DNA of 64,000 bases from 2-02-FULL-55-14 sp964534125 (GTDB lineage Bacteria; Bacteroidota; Ignavibacteria; UBA10030). The DNA lies in assembly GCA_964534125.1 (NCBI GenBank), contig CAZHOJ010000009.1, positions 62,001 through 126,000 on the forward strand, in the 5' to 3' direction. Positions 25,062-35,026 of this stretch are shown one piece after another. The notes beneath the pieces are model-generated. The model was not told where the DNA came from. It saw only the letters and a list, made by a program, of their open reading frames with translations, and made no database searches. The position numbers and the translations under genes were made by a program. Within the stretch, counting starts at the first letter, position 1; each line of letters opens with the position of its first letter.

Positions 25062-26759
25062 CTATGATGGTCCATCACCGCCCTGCGATGGCCTGGTGAT
25101 GGTTGTCGCTACGTCCTGCCGTGCACCTCGCTTCATCCTTCTCCGCGTAAAGAAAACTGATGTCCCCAGAAGCACCACGCCGAGCACAAGGAATGATATT
25201 ACTCTGAAGGTCGTATCCAGCTGGATGATGCCGATGATGAGCACGTACAGTGCCGTCAGCATCAGTGTTGCGTGGCCCATCCAGCGGTACTTGTGAAGTG
25301 TCATCAGAGCGCTCAGAAGATAATACACGAGGGCAACCGCGACCCATGATAATGCCACATAATCCTGCGGAACGTAATGGTACAGGGAGTACGGGATGAC
25401 GATGAATGCCGAGATGAGGTATGCATTGCGCATAACCTCTGTCTTCAGTTCGAGGTTCTTCCGTTGCCAGTTCAGGATCCTGGCGCTGATGAGTGCGACG
25501 ATACCGAAGCCGAAACTGAACCCTGATTCCTGCTGTGCGACAAGAAGATATCCCAGGAAAATGACAGTATAGATGAAGAAATTGACGACCACGATGAACC
25601 GTGACCGGAACCAGACGGCCGTCGCAACGACAACGAGGCTCTGAACCGAGAGCCATACGAACACTTCGGGGACCTCAAATGCCCTCAGAAGGGCGACAGT
25701 GAGTGCATGGTATCCCGCCATTGCGTAGAGAAAGGTCGAATGCTTGCTCCGCTCCGCGATCCAGAAGGCGATCGCAAGAGCCATGAACGTCGCTGAGACG
25801 AGAGCATGCCAGAGAACGAAGTTCTGTCCGAATGAGGTGAAGGTGAGGAACAGCACACATGCGTATGCCCCTCCCGCATTGAGCAGAGCGGAAGCTCCGA
25901 CCAGATAATCCTCTTCCCGCTTCCGTCGCCTGAGCGATCCAAAAGCGAATATGACCGAGGCCCCAAGCGGAATCATCAGGCTCCACTCGGGCGCTTCGGC
26001 TATTGCGAACGAGCCCGAGACGAACGGCTCTCCGACCGCCCAATTGAGAAAGGTCAGAACCGAGAGGATCATGCCCGCATAGTACACTCGTGTCCAGGTA
26101 TGCCGGACATACAGGAACGACACGTAGCCGGCGAGGCCGAGCAGGCCCATCAGCATGACCGGGAAAGAATGGATCGCAGCGAGGGTCACGTATGCGAGCA
26201 GTGTGGCGAGGAGGGTGAGGTAGACCGAGCCGCGCCGGATCGCCAGAACATAGGCAAGCACCGCCGAGGCGAGAAGGGGAACAAAAGACACGATCGAATC
26301 CGGCGGAAGCGTGGGGACGGGCGAGAAGTAGGTGAGCCTCAGCGAGGACAGATAGAGAAGAAGGACCGCCGCTCCTCTCATGTAGTTCGACAGGAGGGTG
26401 AGCGTCTCTTTCCACATCCGGGAAAGAATGAACAGTCCGCCGCCCAATACATATCCCAGCAACGGCAGGAGGACCTGAGGAAATCCTTCGAACGGAAGCG
26501 TCAGCAGGAAGGCGATGCCAAGAGCCAGCGCACCAATGCCGACCTTTGCGAACCAGCTTTGGCCCAGTTCATACTCGATCTCTTCTTCCCGTTCCTCATC
26601 CGATTTGGCTTTCTGCGTTGCGACGTCTGGTTCATCGTCTTCTGGGTCGGGACGTCTTTCGGGAGCCGGGGGAGCATCGATACCGAGGTGCTTCTCGATA
26701 GCGGCGATGCGCTGTTCCAGGCTCCTGATCGTCTCCGGGAGACGGTCATCCTGTTCCAT
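25062..26759 (-). CDS. DUF2339-type multi-pass membrane protein
   Basis: A 565-residue protein. The N-terminus is an acidic, partly coiled-coil cytoplasmic segment (SLEQRIAAIEKHLGI, then many Asp/Glu). After the amphipathic LGQSWFAKVGIGALALGIAF at about 70-90, about 14 hydrophobic helices fill the rest, ending in a basic tail (TRRRMKRGARQD). The WFAKVGI entry helix and helix count match DUF2339 predicted membrane proteins. No function is established for the family. The receiver protein gene lies 37 bp upstream in the same direction, so cotranscription is likely. Confidence 0.82.
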   Translation of the reverse strand: MEQDDRLPETIRSLEQRIAAIEKHLGIDAPPAPERRPDPEDDEPDVATQKAKSDEEREEEIEYELGQSWFAKVGIGALALGIAFLLTLPFEGFPQVLLPLLGYVLGGGLFILSRMWKETLTLLSNYMRGAAVLLLYLSSLRLTYFSPVPTLPPDSIVSFVPLLASAVLAYVLAIRRGSVYLTLLATLLAYVTLAAIHSFPVMLMGLLGLAGYVSFLYVRHTWTRVYYAGMILSVLTFLNWAVGEPFVSGSFAIAEAPEWSLMIPLGASVIFAFGSLRRRKREEDYLVGASALLNAGGAYACVLFLTFTSFGQNFVLWHALVSATFMALAIAFWIAERSKHSTFLYAMAGYHALTVALLRAFEVPEVFVWLSVQSLVVVATAVWFRSRFIVVVNFFIYTVIFLGYLLVAQQESGFSFGFGIVALISARILNWQRKNLELKTEVMRNAYLISAFIVIPYSLYHYVPQDYVALSWVAVALVYYLLSALMTLHKYRWMGHATLMLTALYVLIIGIIQLDTTFRVISFLVLGVVLLGTSVFFTRRRMKRGARQDVATTITRPSQGGDGPS

Positions 26760-26796
26760 ACGGTACCTCCGATTGTGAGTGGGCGGGATCTTCGGT

Positions 26797-27180
26797 CTAC
26801 TGGCGCTTCCGCAGCGAACGAACGTTCAGACGGAACGAATCAGGATCGGACGGCTTCTGCTCGAAGGCATCTGCGCCCATCGCAAGGGCGCGTTCCCGAT
26901 TGACCGCAGAGTACTTTGAAGAAAGAATAATGATGCGGGTCCGGCCCCATGGCTTCCGTTCCCGGAGCTTCCGGAAGATGTCGAGCCCGTCCAATCCCGG
27001 CATCATCAGGTTGAGGATGCAGATATGGAGAGGCGGGTGCTCTTCGGCCCATGCGAGGAAGCATTCTCCGTCCTCGAAGGTGTGGACCGTGTAAGCATCG
27101 CAGAAGGAGAGGTCGATGATCCTCAGGATCGCGAGGGTGTCATCGACAGCGACGAGGACCGGTTTGGTGCGAGGGCTCAT
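26797..27180 (-). CDS. Stand-alone receiver domain lacking the phospho-acceptor Asp
   Basis: A 127-residue single-domain CheY-like protein. The acidic pocket D13-D14, the switch residue S87/S88 (IIILSS) and the conserved Lys K109 (EQKP) are present. The expected phosphorylation site reads I-L-N57-L-M-M-P-G-L-D-G, so Asp is replaced by Asn. The protein should be a pseudo-receiver that cannot be phosphorylated in the usual way and may bind a partner constitutively. It lies just upstream of the DUF2339 protein gene, which may share its transcript. No output domain is attached. Confidence 0.87.
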   Translation of the reverse strand: MSPRTKPVLVAVDDTLAILRIIDLSFCDAYTVHTFEDGECFLAWAEEHPPLHICILNLMMPGLDGLDIFRKLRERKPWGRTRIIILSSKYSAVNRERALAMGADAFEQKPSDPDSFRLNVRSLRKRQ

Positions 27181-27244
27181 GTGATGAACGTACCCACTCC
27201 AGGGATGGGAAGCAAGATGCGGAGGTATGGGAGGGGGGGGGTAA

Positions 27245-27279
27245 AAAGCCAGCGCCCCCTCACGATCATGAAGGGGCGC
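27245..27279 (-). terminator. Terminator of the PorV-like gene
   Basis: A stem GCGCCCC (27252-27258) / GGGGCGC (27273-27279) with a 14-nt loop. On the minus strand GGCTTTTTAC follows. It lies 54 bp beyond the stop at 27334. Confidence 0.75.
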
Positions 27280-27333
27280 CGGGAACTACGTGATGAAGCG
27301 TCCGGGTTCTGCACCCGGGACGCTGTGCAGCTG

Positions 27334-28380
27334 CTAGAAGCCGACCCGTACCGAGATCACCTGGTTCGCATCGAAGTACTCGACGGTGCGATAGGCGTAG
27401 TCAAGGATAAGGTCGATGCCGCCCGGATTGTACGCAACACCGAATCCGAAGGTCGGACCGAAGATGTTGCCGTCGTCCTCGGCGAGCGGGACCATGTTCA
27501 TGCCGGCGCGGCCGAACAACTGCAGACCCTCCATCGTGAATCCGACCTCACCGCCCAGGCGGTATTCGTCGAGATAGAGGTTGTTGTTCGTGAACGAGCC
27601 AGCGAGCATGCCCTGCAGATTGTTGCCGAACGACGCGCGGTAGGCCATGCCGATCTCGACCACCGACGGAAGTTCGAACTCTGCAGCTTCGCTCTTCAGC
27701 TTCTGCTGAGGCCGCAGGCCTTCGAGAGGAAGCGCCTCGCGGTACAGACCCGGTCCGTCAAACTGCATGCCCGGACCGATGTTCTTCACGGCGACGCCAA
27801 GGTTGAATCCCTGGATGCCGAGAAGCCGGCTGTACTGGATGCCGAGATCGAACGCAAAACCGGTCGCTGAGACACGGTCGATGCGCTCCGTGACGACCTT
27901 CATATTGAAGCCCGCCGCGATGGCATCCGTGAGGGCCTTCGAATACGTCAGGCCGACGGTGAGGTACGTGGGTGAGAATGTGCGGCCGAACGTGTTGTCC
28001 GGGTCGTCCGTTGTTGTCATGGGGATCTGGCCGAAATCCAGGGACTTGATGCTGAATCCCATGGTGCCGAATCCCTCGAACTTCATGGCGACTGCCGCCC
28101 AGCTGACATCGATATCGCCGAGGTAGGACATCGACGAGACCATACCCTCAGCTGAATAAGGCATGGCGCTCAGACCGGCAGGGTTCCAGTAGATCGCCTC
28201 TGCGCCGCTCGTGACCGCCAATGCGGAGCCGCCCATTGCAACATCGCGTGCTCCGATCGGTATCAGGAGTTCCGTGGCCGCGGCGGTGCCGGTCCGTTTG
28301 TTCTGAGCGTCAAGTGTCCCCAACGCGGACACCAGGAGCACGCAAAGAACAAGGAAACCTGTGATTGTTCTTATCTTCAT
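27334..28380 (-). CDS. PorV/PorQ-family outer-membrane beta-barrel protein
   Basis: A 348-residue protein with signal peptide (ITGFLVLCVLLVSALGTLDAQN). The family opening GARDVAMGGSALAVTSGAEAI and YWNPAGLS is clear, and amphipathic beta strands run to the terminal aromatic residue (ISVRVGF). In Bacteroidota PorV shuttles T9SS cargo, and PorQ-type proteins sit in the outer membrane; related barrels of unknown role are abundant in Ignavibacteria. I placed the start at ATG 28380, preceded by AGGAGTAGTAACC. It is the last of three co-directed genes after the TonB receptor and the large surface protein. Confidence 0.85.
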   Translation of the reverse strand: MKIRTITGFLVLCVLLVSALGTLDAQNKRTGTAAATELLIPIGARDVAMGGSALAVTSGAEAIYWNPAGLSAMPYSAEGMVSSMSYLGDIDVSWAAVAMKFEGFGTMGFSIKSLDFGQIPMTTTDDPDNTFGRTFSPTYLTVGLTYSKALTDAIAAGFNMKVVTERIDRVSATGFAFDLGIQYSRLLGIQGFNLGVAVKNIGPGMQFDGPGLYREALPLEGLRPQQKLKSEAAEFELPSVVEIGMAYRASFGNNLQGMLAGSFTNNNLYLDEYRLGGEVGFTMEGLQLFGRAGMNMVPLAEDDGNIFGPTFGFGVAYNPGGIDLILDYAYRTVEYFDANQVISVRVGF

Positions 28381-28414
28381 GGTTACTACTCCTTTTTTTT
28401 GCGCTGGTGCTGCA

Positions 28415-31400
28415 TCAGTAGACATTGAGGATTTCCTGTTCCTGGATGATGGCCACCTTCAGGACCTTTGTCTGGACCGAGCCATCAGTCGGCATGGTCA
28501 GCTCCAGGTATGCGAGGTACATGCCGCTCGCCACCGGGAAGTTGTCCTGGTTGGTCAGATCCCACCGCAGGAACTGTGATGCGTCATCCTTCTCCAGCGT
28601 ACGGATCGGCTGCCCGGCCAGGTTGAAGATGCGAACCTTGACCTTCTTGGGCAGGTTGCTGAACGTGACGAAGCGGGTGAGTCTGTTCGTCTCGGCAGCG
28701 TTGAACGCGTAGTAGGGATTCGGGAAGACATTCACGTCTTTGACGCTCGCCACTTCGATGGTCGAACCGCCCGTCGGAGCAGTAGCCGTGAACGAGAAGA
28801 CATCCGTCACGAAGTTCGGCCTGTTCGGCGTCAGCGTCATGACGTTGCCAGCAGCCCACGGATTGTCGTTCCGGCGTGCCCAGGTAGCATAGTACATCAC
28901 ACGCTGGTCGCCGCCGATGAGCTCAGTTTGGTTGACCGCATTCGGGGTGGTCGAGTAGTCTTCGTCGAATATGAACAGCCACTCACGAGGGCCACTCGAA
29001 GCGGTGTTGTCACCGTCGAGGTAGAACGGCGGCCAGTACTTGCCATTCACGCGTTCGTCCGCCGGTACGCCTGCTGACGGAGCTGCGTTGTTCTCGAGGT
29101 AGCCGACTGCGAGCCTTCGCGGAGGATTGGCGTCCATATCATACACAGCCAGCGGAACGCTGACGGTGAAGTCCTGATATGCATAGCCGCCCGCCGCGTT
29201 GACGATGAAGGGCGCATAGGCCGGATCTGCCGGTGCGCTGCCGAATCCACGGCCGTAGCGATAGCCGTAGGATGCATTGGCATCGTTCACATCGAACGTT
29301 CCCTTGTCATCCGTCGTGACAGCAAACCGGATCTCAATCCCCTTCAGCTCAGTTGCTGTTACGACCATGTGGCCATCACCGAAGAATGACCTGGGGGATG
29401 CCCAGCCCACTGCTCCGGCGAATTCCTCGAGTCCAAAACCATCGGCTCCGCCGGCCCACGTCAGGAACCTCGAGCCGCTCGGCCAATCCCACGCATCGAC
29501 CTTCAGTCCCGGCGGCGGGCCGGAGACCTTCACCTGCATGCCGTCGATGATGAGGTAGTTGTCATCGTTCGTCTGGTTCGTCTGGCCGGTCAGCTTGTTC
29601 GTGCCAGCCGTCTCATCACGCATGTACCATGTGGTGGTACCGCCCGAGGTGTCGAAACGGACGGAATAACTGTGTCCGTTCAGCGCCACTGGGTTGATGA
29701 CAAGGGGAGTCACAAAGCCATCGCTTGCTCCGGTGTGCGAAACGGTAAGCGTGTCGCCGATGCCCGTTTCCACGATCAGGCCGAAAGGCATGCGCGGCCG
29801 CACAGTAAGTACCTGAGGTGCAGATTCCAGCACGGCCGGGAGGAACCCGGCTTGAGTCGCAATGCTGTAGGCCGTCACCGCAAGGTAGTACTCCTGGCCA
29901 TTGTACAACTTCCCGATGTCCCGGATGTAATCACGGTCGAACTCGAAGTACCGCTTGATGCCGCTGTTGGAACCATACTGCACCGGCAGCTGAAGGATCT
30001 GTCCGGAGGTCCTGTCGAACTTCTCGTCAAGGACGACCGTGGGATCGGTGGTCTTGTCGAACGTGATGATACGTTTTGCGTCCGCAAGGGTTCCGCTGGC
30101 GCTGCTCAACTGATAGACGTTGTACCCCTCGAATGCATACGCGCCCGGGTTGTTCACGACGTCCTCAGTCTTGGTCACAGCGACCGGATCGGATGCCCAC
30201 TCCAGAACGATCTTGCCATCGAGCTCGCCGACGTTCACCTTGGGAGATTCGGGAGCTTTCGGGACCTGGAACAACGCGTCGTAGGTGTTCTGCACGAAAC
30301 GGTCGTTGAACTTCATGACCGATATGCTCGACAGCCTGTCCGCTCCAAGCCCGCCGACCGTTCCGACAACGATCTCCTGCGTGTCGCCAGGAGCAAGCTC
30401 GAACGGCCCGGAATTCAGGAGGATGCGTCGATCGCCAGGGGCGAATGACCATGCGGTCCCCTCACCATCCAGGAAGCCTGTCCGTGTCACCGGATCGCCG
30501 GAGAGTGGGAAGAGCGTTTCGACGTCTCCCGGAGGATGGGGGAAGAGACGAAGCGGGGATCCGGTGGGATCCGGAACATATCCCTGTAGCATCTTGTACC
30601 ACTGTAGCCCGCCCTCATAGCTGAATGGAGGGTCGCTGATCGTTCCGCCGCCGACAAAGTAGGCGAAGGAGGTCATCGGCAGGTTCTTCAAGCCGTGCCG
30701 GACCTGCAGCCCGAACACAGCGGAGTCACCTGGTGAGGGGACTGCCGGTCCCTGCAGGAAGTCGTATCCGACGGCCGGAGGAGGCAAGCTGAACTGTGCG
30801 AACTCCTGGTCGCTCGCGCTTCCGTTGTAAACGAATCCCATGCTCAGCACGCTGTCGCTGCCGGCGAGATCATCCGAGTAGCTGCCAAGGTCGGGGTCGG
30901 ACCACTGACAGACATACATACTGTCGAGGTAGAACGAACCCTTGGTGCCGGCACCGTCGATAGTGGCGCCGCCCTTGTTGATGATCTTCACGAGCTTGAA
31001 GTACAGCTCACCGAGCGCATCGGCCCGTTTGTAGCCCCACAACGTTACCTGAACCTCGAGGCCCATCGGGTCCGATCCGGCGAACGCCTGGTTCGTCGAT
31101 GCATTGAGGTCGTTGGCGACAGTCCAGATCACCTGGTCTGCCGGCGAGTTCGGATCGGCGCCTGCCAGACCCGGCTCGTCGTAGTTGCCCGCGATCAGGC
31201 TGTCGGTCGTAAAGAGCGCAGCGGATGTCTCGTCATAATTGAACGCCGGTGGGGCCTGGTAGCCGGCCACGCCGTTGCGCTCGATGTATGGCGCGCCCTT
31301 GCTGACGGGCCATTCCTGCCAGTCGAGGGCGTAGTTGCTCTTGATCTCGGCGATCTGAGCTGCTGTCACCGTCGAGACCGTCGCTTCATTGAATTCCGCG

Positions 31401-31897
31401 GCGTCCTTCGCCACATCATCATCGGTCATCTGCATGTAGTCGCGCCGGATGCGGAAGACCCGCACAAGCGGAAGGTTTGCATCCTCGGCGACTGCAGCGG
31501 CGCCCGAGCCGATGATCGCACCGGCCTGGTTCCCTACGTTGTAGGTACCGCCGCCGACGCGGATCAGCTGGTTCGGTGCAGCCACAGTGTGAGCGGCATC
31601 GGTGTATGCTTTCGCACCCCACACGACACCGTCCATGTAAATGACCCATCTCGTCCCGCGCGGATAGGCGCTGCCATCTCCGCCCTGGGACGGGGGATTG
31701 TTGCCGTTCCCGTTCGCTGCCATCCAGGTCATGAAGTTGTTGATGTTCAGGACCTGCCTGAACGGATCGCCGGTCGTCTTCGTGAGCGTCTGCTTCTTCG
31801 TCCCCTCTTTCGGACCCTCCTTTGCCCCGGCGAACCCCCAGACAAAGCAGATGACACAGGCGAGAGCCAGCGATCGTCTGAGTGTCTTACTTTTCAT
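28415..31897 (-). CDS. Large secreted surface protein with C-terminal FlgD/T9SS-like Ig domain
   Basis: A 1160-residue protein with a signal peptide (LALACVICFVWGFAGAK). Most of it is beta-rich with fibronectin-type stretches (for instance ESPKVNVGELDGKIVLEW near 590). The last 100 residues carry the pattern of a FlgD Ig-like or T9SS C-terminal domain: NVFPNPYYAFN, KVRIFNLAGQPIRTL, NFPVASGMYLAYLEL and VLKVAIIQ. Such domains anchor or export surface proteins. Start ATG 31897 follows AAAAGGAG; the frame upstream runs towards the receptor gene but lacks structure. No enzymatic motif is seen. It lies between a TonB receptor and a PorV-like barrel, pointing to one envelope complex. Confidence 0.85.
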   Translation of the reverse strand: MKSKTLRRSLALACVICFVWGFAGAKEGPKEGTKKQTLTKTTGDPFRQVLNINNFMTWMAANGNGNNPPSQGGDGSAYPRGTRWVIYMDGVVWGAKAYTDAAHTVAAPNQLIRVGGGTYNVGNQAGAIIGSGAAAVAEDANLPLVRVFRIRRDYMQMTDDDVAKDAAEFNEATVSTVTAAQIAEIKSNYALDWQEWPVSKGAPYIERNGVAGYQAPPAFNYDETSAALFTTDSLIAGNYDEPGLAGADPNSPADQVIWTVANDLNASTNQAFAGSDPMGLEVQVTLWGYKRADALGELYFKLVKIINKGGATIDGAGTKGSFYLDSMYVCQWSDPDLGSYSDDLAGSDSVLSMGFVYNGSASDQEFAQFSLPPPAVGYDFLQGPAVPSPGDSAVFGLQVRHGLKNLPMTSFAYFVGGGTISDPPFSYEGGLQWYKMLQGYVPDPTGSPLRLFPHPPGDVETLFPLSGDPVTRTGFLDGEGTAWSFAPGDRRILLNSGPFELAPGDTQEIVVGTVGGLGADRLSSISVMKFNDRFVQNTYDALFQVPKAPESPKVNVGELDGKIVLEWASDPVAVTKTEDVVNNPGAYAFEGYNVYQLSSASGTLADAKRIITFDKTTDPTVVLDEKFDRTSGQILQLPVQYGSNSGIKRYFEFDRDYIRDIGKLYNGQEYYLAVTAYSIATQAGFLPAVLESAPQVLTVRPRMPFGLIVETGIGDTLTVSHTGASDGFVTPLVINPVALNGHSYSVRFDTSGGTTTWYMRDETAGTNKLTGQTNQTNDDNYLIIDGMQVKVSGPPPGLKVDAWDWPSGSRFLTWAGGADGFGLEEFAGAVGWASPRSFFGDGHMVVTATELKGIEIRFAVTTDDKGTFDVNDANASYGYRYGRGFGSAPADPAYAPFIVNAAGGYAYQDFTVSVPLAVYDMDANPPRRLAVGYLENNAAPSAGVPADERVNGKYWPPFYLDGDNTASSGPREWLFIFDEDYSTTPNAVNQTELIGGDQRVMYYATWARRNDNPWAAGNVMTLTPNRPNFVTDVFSFTATAPTGGSTIEVASVKDVNVFPNPYYAFNAAETNRLTRFVTFSNLPKKVKVRIFNLAGQPIRTLEKDDASQFLRWDLTNQDNFPVASGMYLAYLELTMPTDGSVQTKVLKVAIIQEQEILNVY

Positions 31898-31986
31898 GTT
31901 CGAAACTCCTTTTTGGTTTTCTGTCGGCTGCTGTACCATCGATACCCCGATGTCAAGCTGTGGAGGATATCGACGCAGGACCGATG

Positions 31987-34986
31987 TCATATCTCCACAC
32001 GGATACCGACACGGATCTGCCGGGGTGTACCATAGAGGTCGTTCCCCTGCTGCGACCGACCCGTATTCTGATACGCCCACCTGTTGTCGAGATTGATAGC
32101 ACGGTAGAACGCCACGTACAACGGATCCGTTACAAATCCGCTTGCGGCCGGATTCGTCAGCCAGCCATCATCCTCTGCGACGCCTGTGGTCGGGTAGACG
32201 TTCAGGATCTGCTTCGAGTCGAGCAGGTTCAGGATGTTCGCATACACCTCTACCGTCCCGAAGGGCAGATAGAACGCCTTGTTGACGCTCAGGTCGATAT
32301 TGTAGACCCACGGTGTTGTCGATGCATTAACCGGCTCTAGAGGGTAGCTTGCCCTGGGATCGTTGAGCGGGTAGACGCCAACCGACCATGGGGTTGACTG
32401 ACCAAGCTCCTGCAACGGACGGATACGGGTGTAGCTGTGGCCGCTGTTGAAGGAGAGGAGCATGTTGACGCCCAGGCCTTCGAGGATCGGGCCACCGTCG
32501 CCCTTCGCGAACCGGTAGTCGAGCATAACAGATCCGGTGTGCGTCTGATTGTAGAGGAACGGTGCAATGACGCTGATCGGGCGGCCGATGTTCTGCTCGA
32601 TCGCGCCCTGCGCGGCGTTCGGATTCGACCCACTGCCGCGGGCATCGGACAGCGTGTAGTGCACGCGTGCCGACAGGCGCTCGGTGCGACGGAGTTCGAG
32701 TGTGAGCTCGAGTCCCTTCGTGGTTCCGAAGTCCTCGTTGAGGAATGCGATGAACAGCTTCTGACCGTTGGCATTCGTGTACTGACGCGTAGCAAGCTGG
32801 TCGCGGAGGTCGCGATAGAAGCCGCTCAGCGTCAGGGCGAAGTTGTCGGTAAGGAGCTGGCGGATGCCGATCTCGTACTCGGTCGACCGCTCAGGCTTCA
32901 TGAACCAGCCGACGTAGGTCAGGTATGCATTCCCGCGGGAATTCGGGCTGACCGTCCGGCTGAGCGTGATGTCGCTGACATACAGCCGGTTCAGTGACGG
33001 CATCTGCGCATATTTTCCGTACTGCGCATAGAACACGGTCTGGTCGGTGACGGGGAACGAGAAGCTGATGCGCGGGAGGACCATCATGAACGGGTCTTCC
33101 TTCACAAGCTTCGCCTCGTCGATCACGTCGTTCGCAGCGTCGAACGCGGTTGTCTCGTAGTTCTCGGGATCCGGGAACACGGCCTGGTCCTTGTCGAAGT
33201 ACTCGAACCGGAGGCCCGCGTTCAGGACGAGGTCCACGAACTCGAACCTGTTCTGGACATACGCTGAAGCGAACAGCGGCTTCGGAGGCGCGTCGAGCTC
33301 AGAGTCCGACTCGTTTCCGTCGACGTCATAGCCGTAGTTGTTGATCGTGCCGCGCTGTGCGAGCTGGATACGGCGCTCAGCATCGCTCGCGAATATCCGC
33401 GGCGTATTCCCATCTTCACCGTTCAGGTATCGGAGGTAGTTGGAGATGCTTCCCACCGCGAAGTTGCGGATGGTCCACTGCTCCATTTTACCGCCGGCCT
33501 TGAGTTCCCACTGCGTTGTTATCTGCGTGGTGAGGTCGATGTTGGCACCGAAGGCCGACTGACTGTTCTTTGCGTAGGTATTGTTCGGTGCATCCTCGGC
33601 CGTAAAACCGAACCCATTGATCGTCGAATAGGCATTCGGTCCCAGGTACCTCGAACGGAAGTTGTCGTAGCCGAGTGCTGCGTTCTTGGTGCTGTCCATG
33701 TACGACCGCCAGTCGTCCTTGAAGTCGCGGTCGTAGCGCTCATAGCCACGGTTCTGATACGATACGTTGACCTCGTAGAACGTGGTCGGCGTCAGGATGT
33801 GCGTGAGGCGCACGTTCCCGAACAGCGTCTCGGTGTCCTGCAACTGGTTGCGGTTGAGGGCGAAGTAGTTGCCGAGCGCGCCCGGCCAGCCCGCACGGTT
33901 GTTGTTCTGCGTGCCGGTGTAGCTGCCGCTGAAGCGCAGCTTGAAGGGCGCGAAGTCAACGCTGATGTTACCCTGGACCGTGTTGGTCATGTTCGGGTTG
34001 TTGTAGAGGTAGTTCCTCTTGAACTCGATCGTTCCGGAGTCCGGCAGAAGCACGCCTGCGCCGCGGGCATCGTTGATGTCGGTCGTCAGCCCCTCGAACT
34101 TGAACGGCTCGAGGTACATCGGCTGGCTCTGGCGCATGTAGTTGTGCTGGCCGGCCACGAAGAAGCGGACGGCACTGACACCCGGGACTGCACCGCTGAC
34201 CGTCGCGACCGCGTTGCGGTATCCGAATGCGGAGGTGTTCAGGAACTGCTCACCCGGTTTGGCAAAGTCGTCCGTCTGGTAGTCCAGGGACAGCTTGAAG
34301 TCCGGTCCGCCGGTCCGCATTGTGGTGCGGACGATACCGGCGTTGGCACCGCCGAAATCTGCGGTATAGCCACCGGCCTGGAGCTGGATCTCTTCAATGG
34401 CCTCCTGGATGACGGTCACGTTCTCTGTATTAAAGAGAGGGTTCGTGACCGACGCGCCTTCCACGTAGAAGGCAACGTCGCCAGCGCGGCCACCACGAAC
34501 GTGCAGACTGTTGTCCTTCTGCACGACGCCCGCATCGAGGGCAAGGATGTTCTGGACGCCACGGATCGGGATGTTCCTGATCTCGTCCTGCGTCGAGACG
34601 CGCGTGGTGTTGGTGGTGTTACGCTGGATCAGAGGGCGTTCGGCTATGACTTCGACCACATCGGTCGCGATGGCTGTGCTGCTCATCGTAAAGTCCTGTG
34701 TCGTGCTGATGTTCGAGCTGACGCGGACGTTCGATATCGTCATTTGTGAATAGCCGACGTAAGAGGCTCTCAAGGTATAGACCCCCGGAGGTACGTTCAG
34801 AATGACGTACTCACCGTTGATATCCGTCGAGCCGCCCATGGAAGTGCCATCAACGAGGATGTTGGCACCGATGAGCGCTTCTCCGGATTCACGGTCAGTC
34901 ACTGCGCCACGCAGTTTCCCGGACTGCGCAACGAGCAACGCCGGTATCAGGATCAATACCAGAGCAAAGGAGAGGTAGCGAGACAT
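31987..34986 (-). CDS. TonB-dependent receptor with carboxypeptidase-like N-terminal domain
   Basis: A 999-residue outer-membrane protein. After a signal peptide (FALVLILIPALLVAQSG), residues about 25-110 form a carboxypeptidase-regulatory-like domain (LRGAVTDRESGEALIGANIL). The plug domain (about 115-230) contains IPIRGVQNILALDAGVV and LHVRGGRAGDVAFYVEGASV. The beta barrel follows and ends in RVGIRVEI. Such receptors import large ligands with TonB energy. The C-terminus ends in a hydrophobic residue rather than the usual aromatic. The start follows AAGGAGTCATACTC. It heads a three-gene cluster with the surface protein (90 bp gap) and the PorV-like protein. Confidence 0.92.
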   Translation of the reverse strand: MSRYLSFALVLILIPALLVAQSGKLRGAVTDRESGEALIGANILVDGTSMGGSTDINGEYVILNVPPGVYTLRASYVGYSQMTISNVRVSSNISTTQDFTMSSTAIATDVVEVIAERPLIQRNTTNTTRVSTQDEIRNIPIRGVQNILALDAGVVQKDNSLHVRGGRAGDVAFYVEGASVTNPLFNTENVTVIQEAIEEIQLQAGGYTADFGGANAGIVRTTMRTGGPDFKLSLDYQTDDFAKPGEQFLNTSAFGYRNAVATVSGAVPGVSAVRFFVAGQHNYMRQSQPMYLEPFKFEGLTTDINDARGAGVLLPDSGTIEFKRNYLYNNPNMTNTVQGNISVDFAPFKLRFSGSYTGTQNNNRAGWPGALGNYFALNRNQLQDTETLFGNVRLTHILTPTTFYEVNVSYQNRGYERYDRDFKDDWRSYMDSTKNAALGYDNFRSRYLGPNAYSTINGFGFTAEDAPNNTYAKNSQSAFGANIDLTTQITTQWELKAGGKMEQWTIRNFAVGSISNYLRYLNGEDGNTPRIFASDAERRIQLAQRGTINNYGYDVDGNESDSELDAPPKPLFASAYVQNRFEFVDLVLNAGLRFEYFDKDQAVFPDPENYETTAFDAANDVIDEAKLVKEDPFMMVLPRISFSFPVTDQTVFYAQYGKYAQMPSLNRLYVSDITLSRTVSPNSRGNAYLTYVGWFMKPERSTEYEIGIRQLLTDNFALTLSGFYRDLRDQLATRQYTNANGQKLFIAFLNEDFGTTKGLELTLELRRTERLSARVHYTLSDARGSGSNPNAAQGAIEQNIGRPISVIAPFLYNQTHTGSVMLDYRFAKGDGGPILEGLGVNMLLSFNSGHSYTRIRPLQELGQSTPWSVGVYPLNDPRASYPLEPVNASTTPWVYNIDLSVNKAFYLPFGTVEVYANILNLLDSKQILNVYPTTGVAEDDGWLTNPAASGFVTDPLYVAFYRAINLDNRWAYQNTGRSQQGNDLYGTPRQIRVGIRVEI

Positions 34987-35026
34987 GAGTATGACTCCTT
35001 GTGCTAGTGTGTTGTGGAATCCCTGA

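Noticed and set aside
28415..32080. Start of the large surface protein at 32080, overlapping the receptor gene
   Set aside because: The signal peptide and ribosome site are at 31897; the longer start would overlap the receptor gene by about 90 bp and add non-leader sequence.
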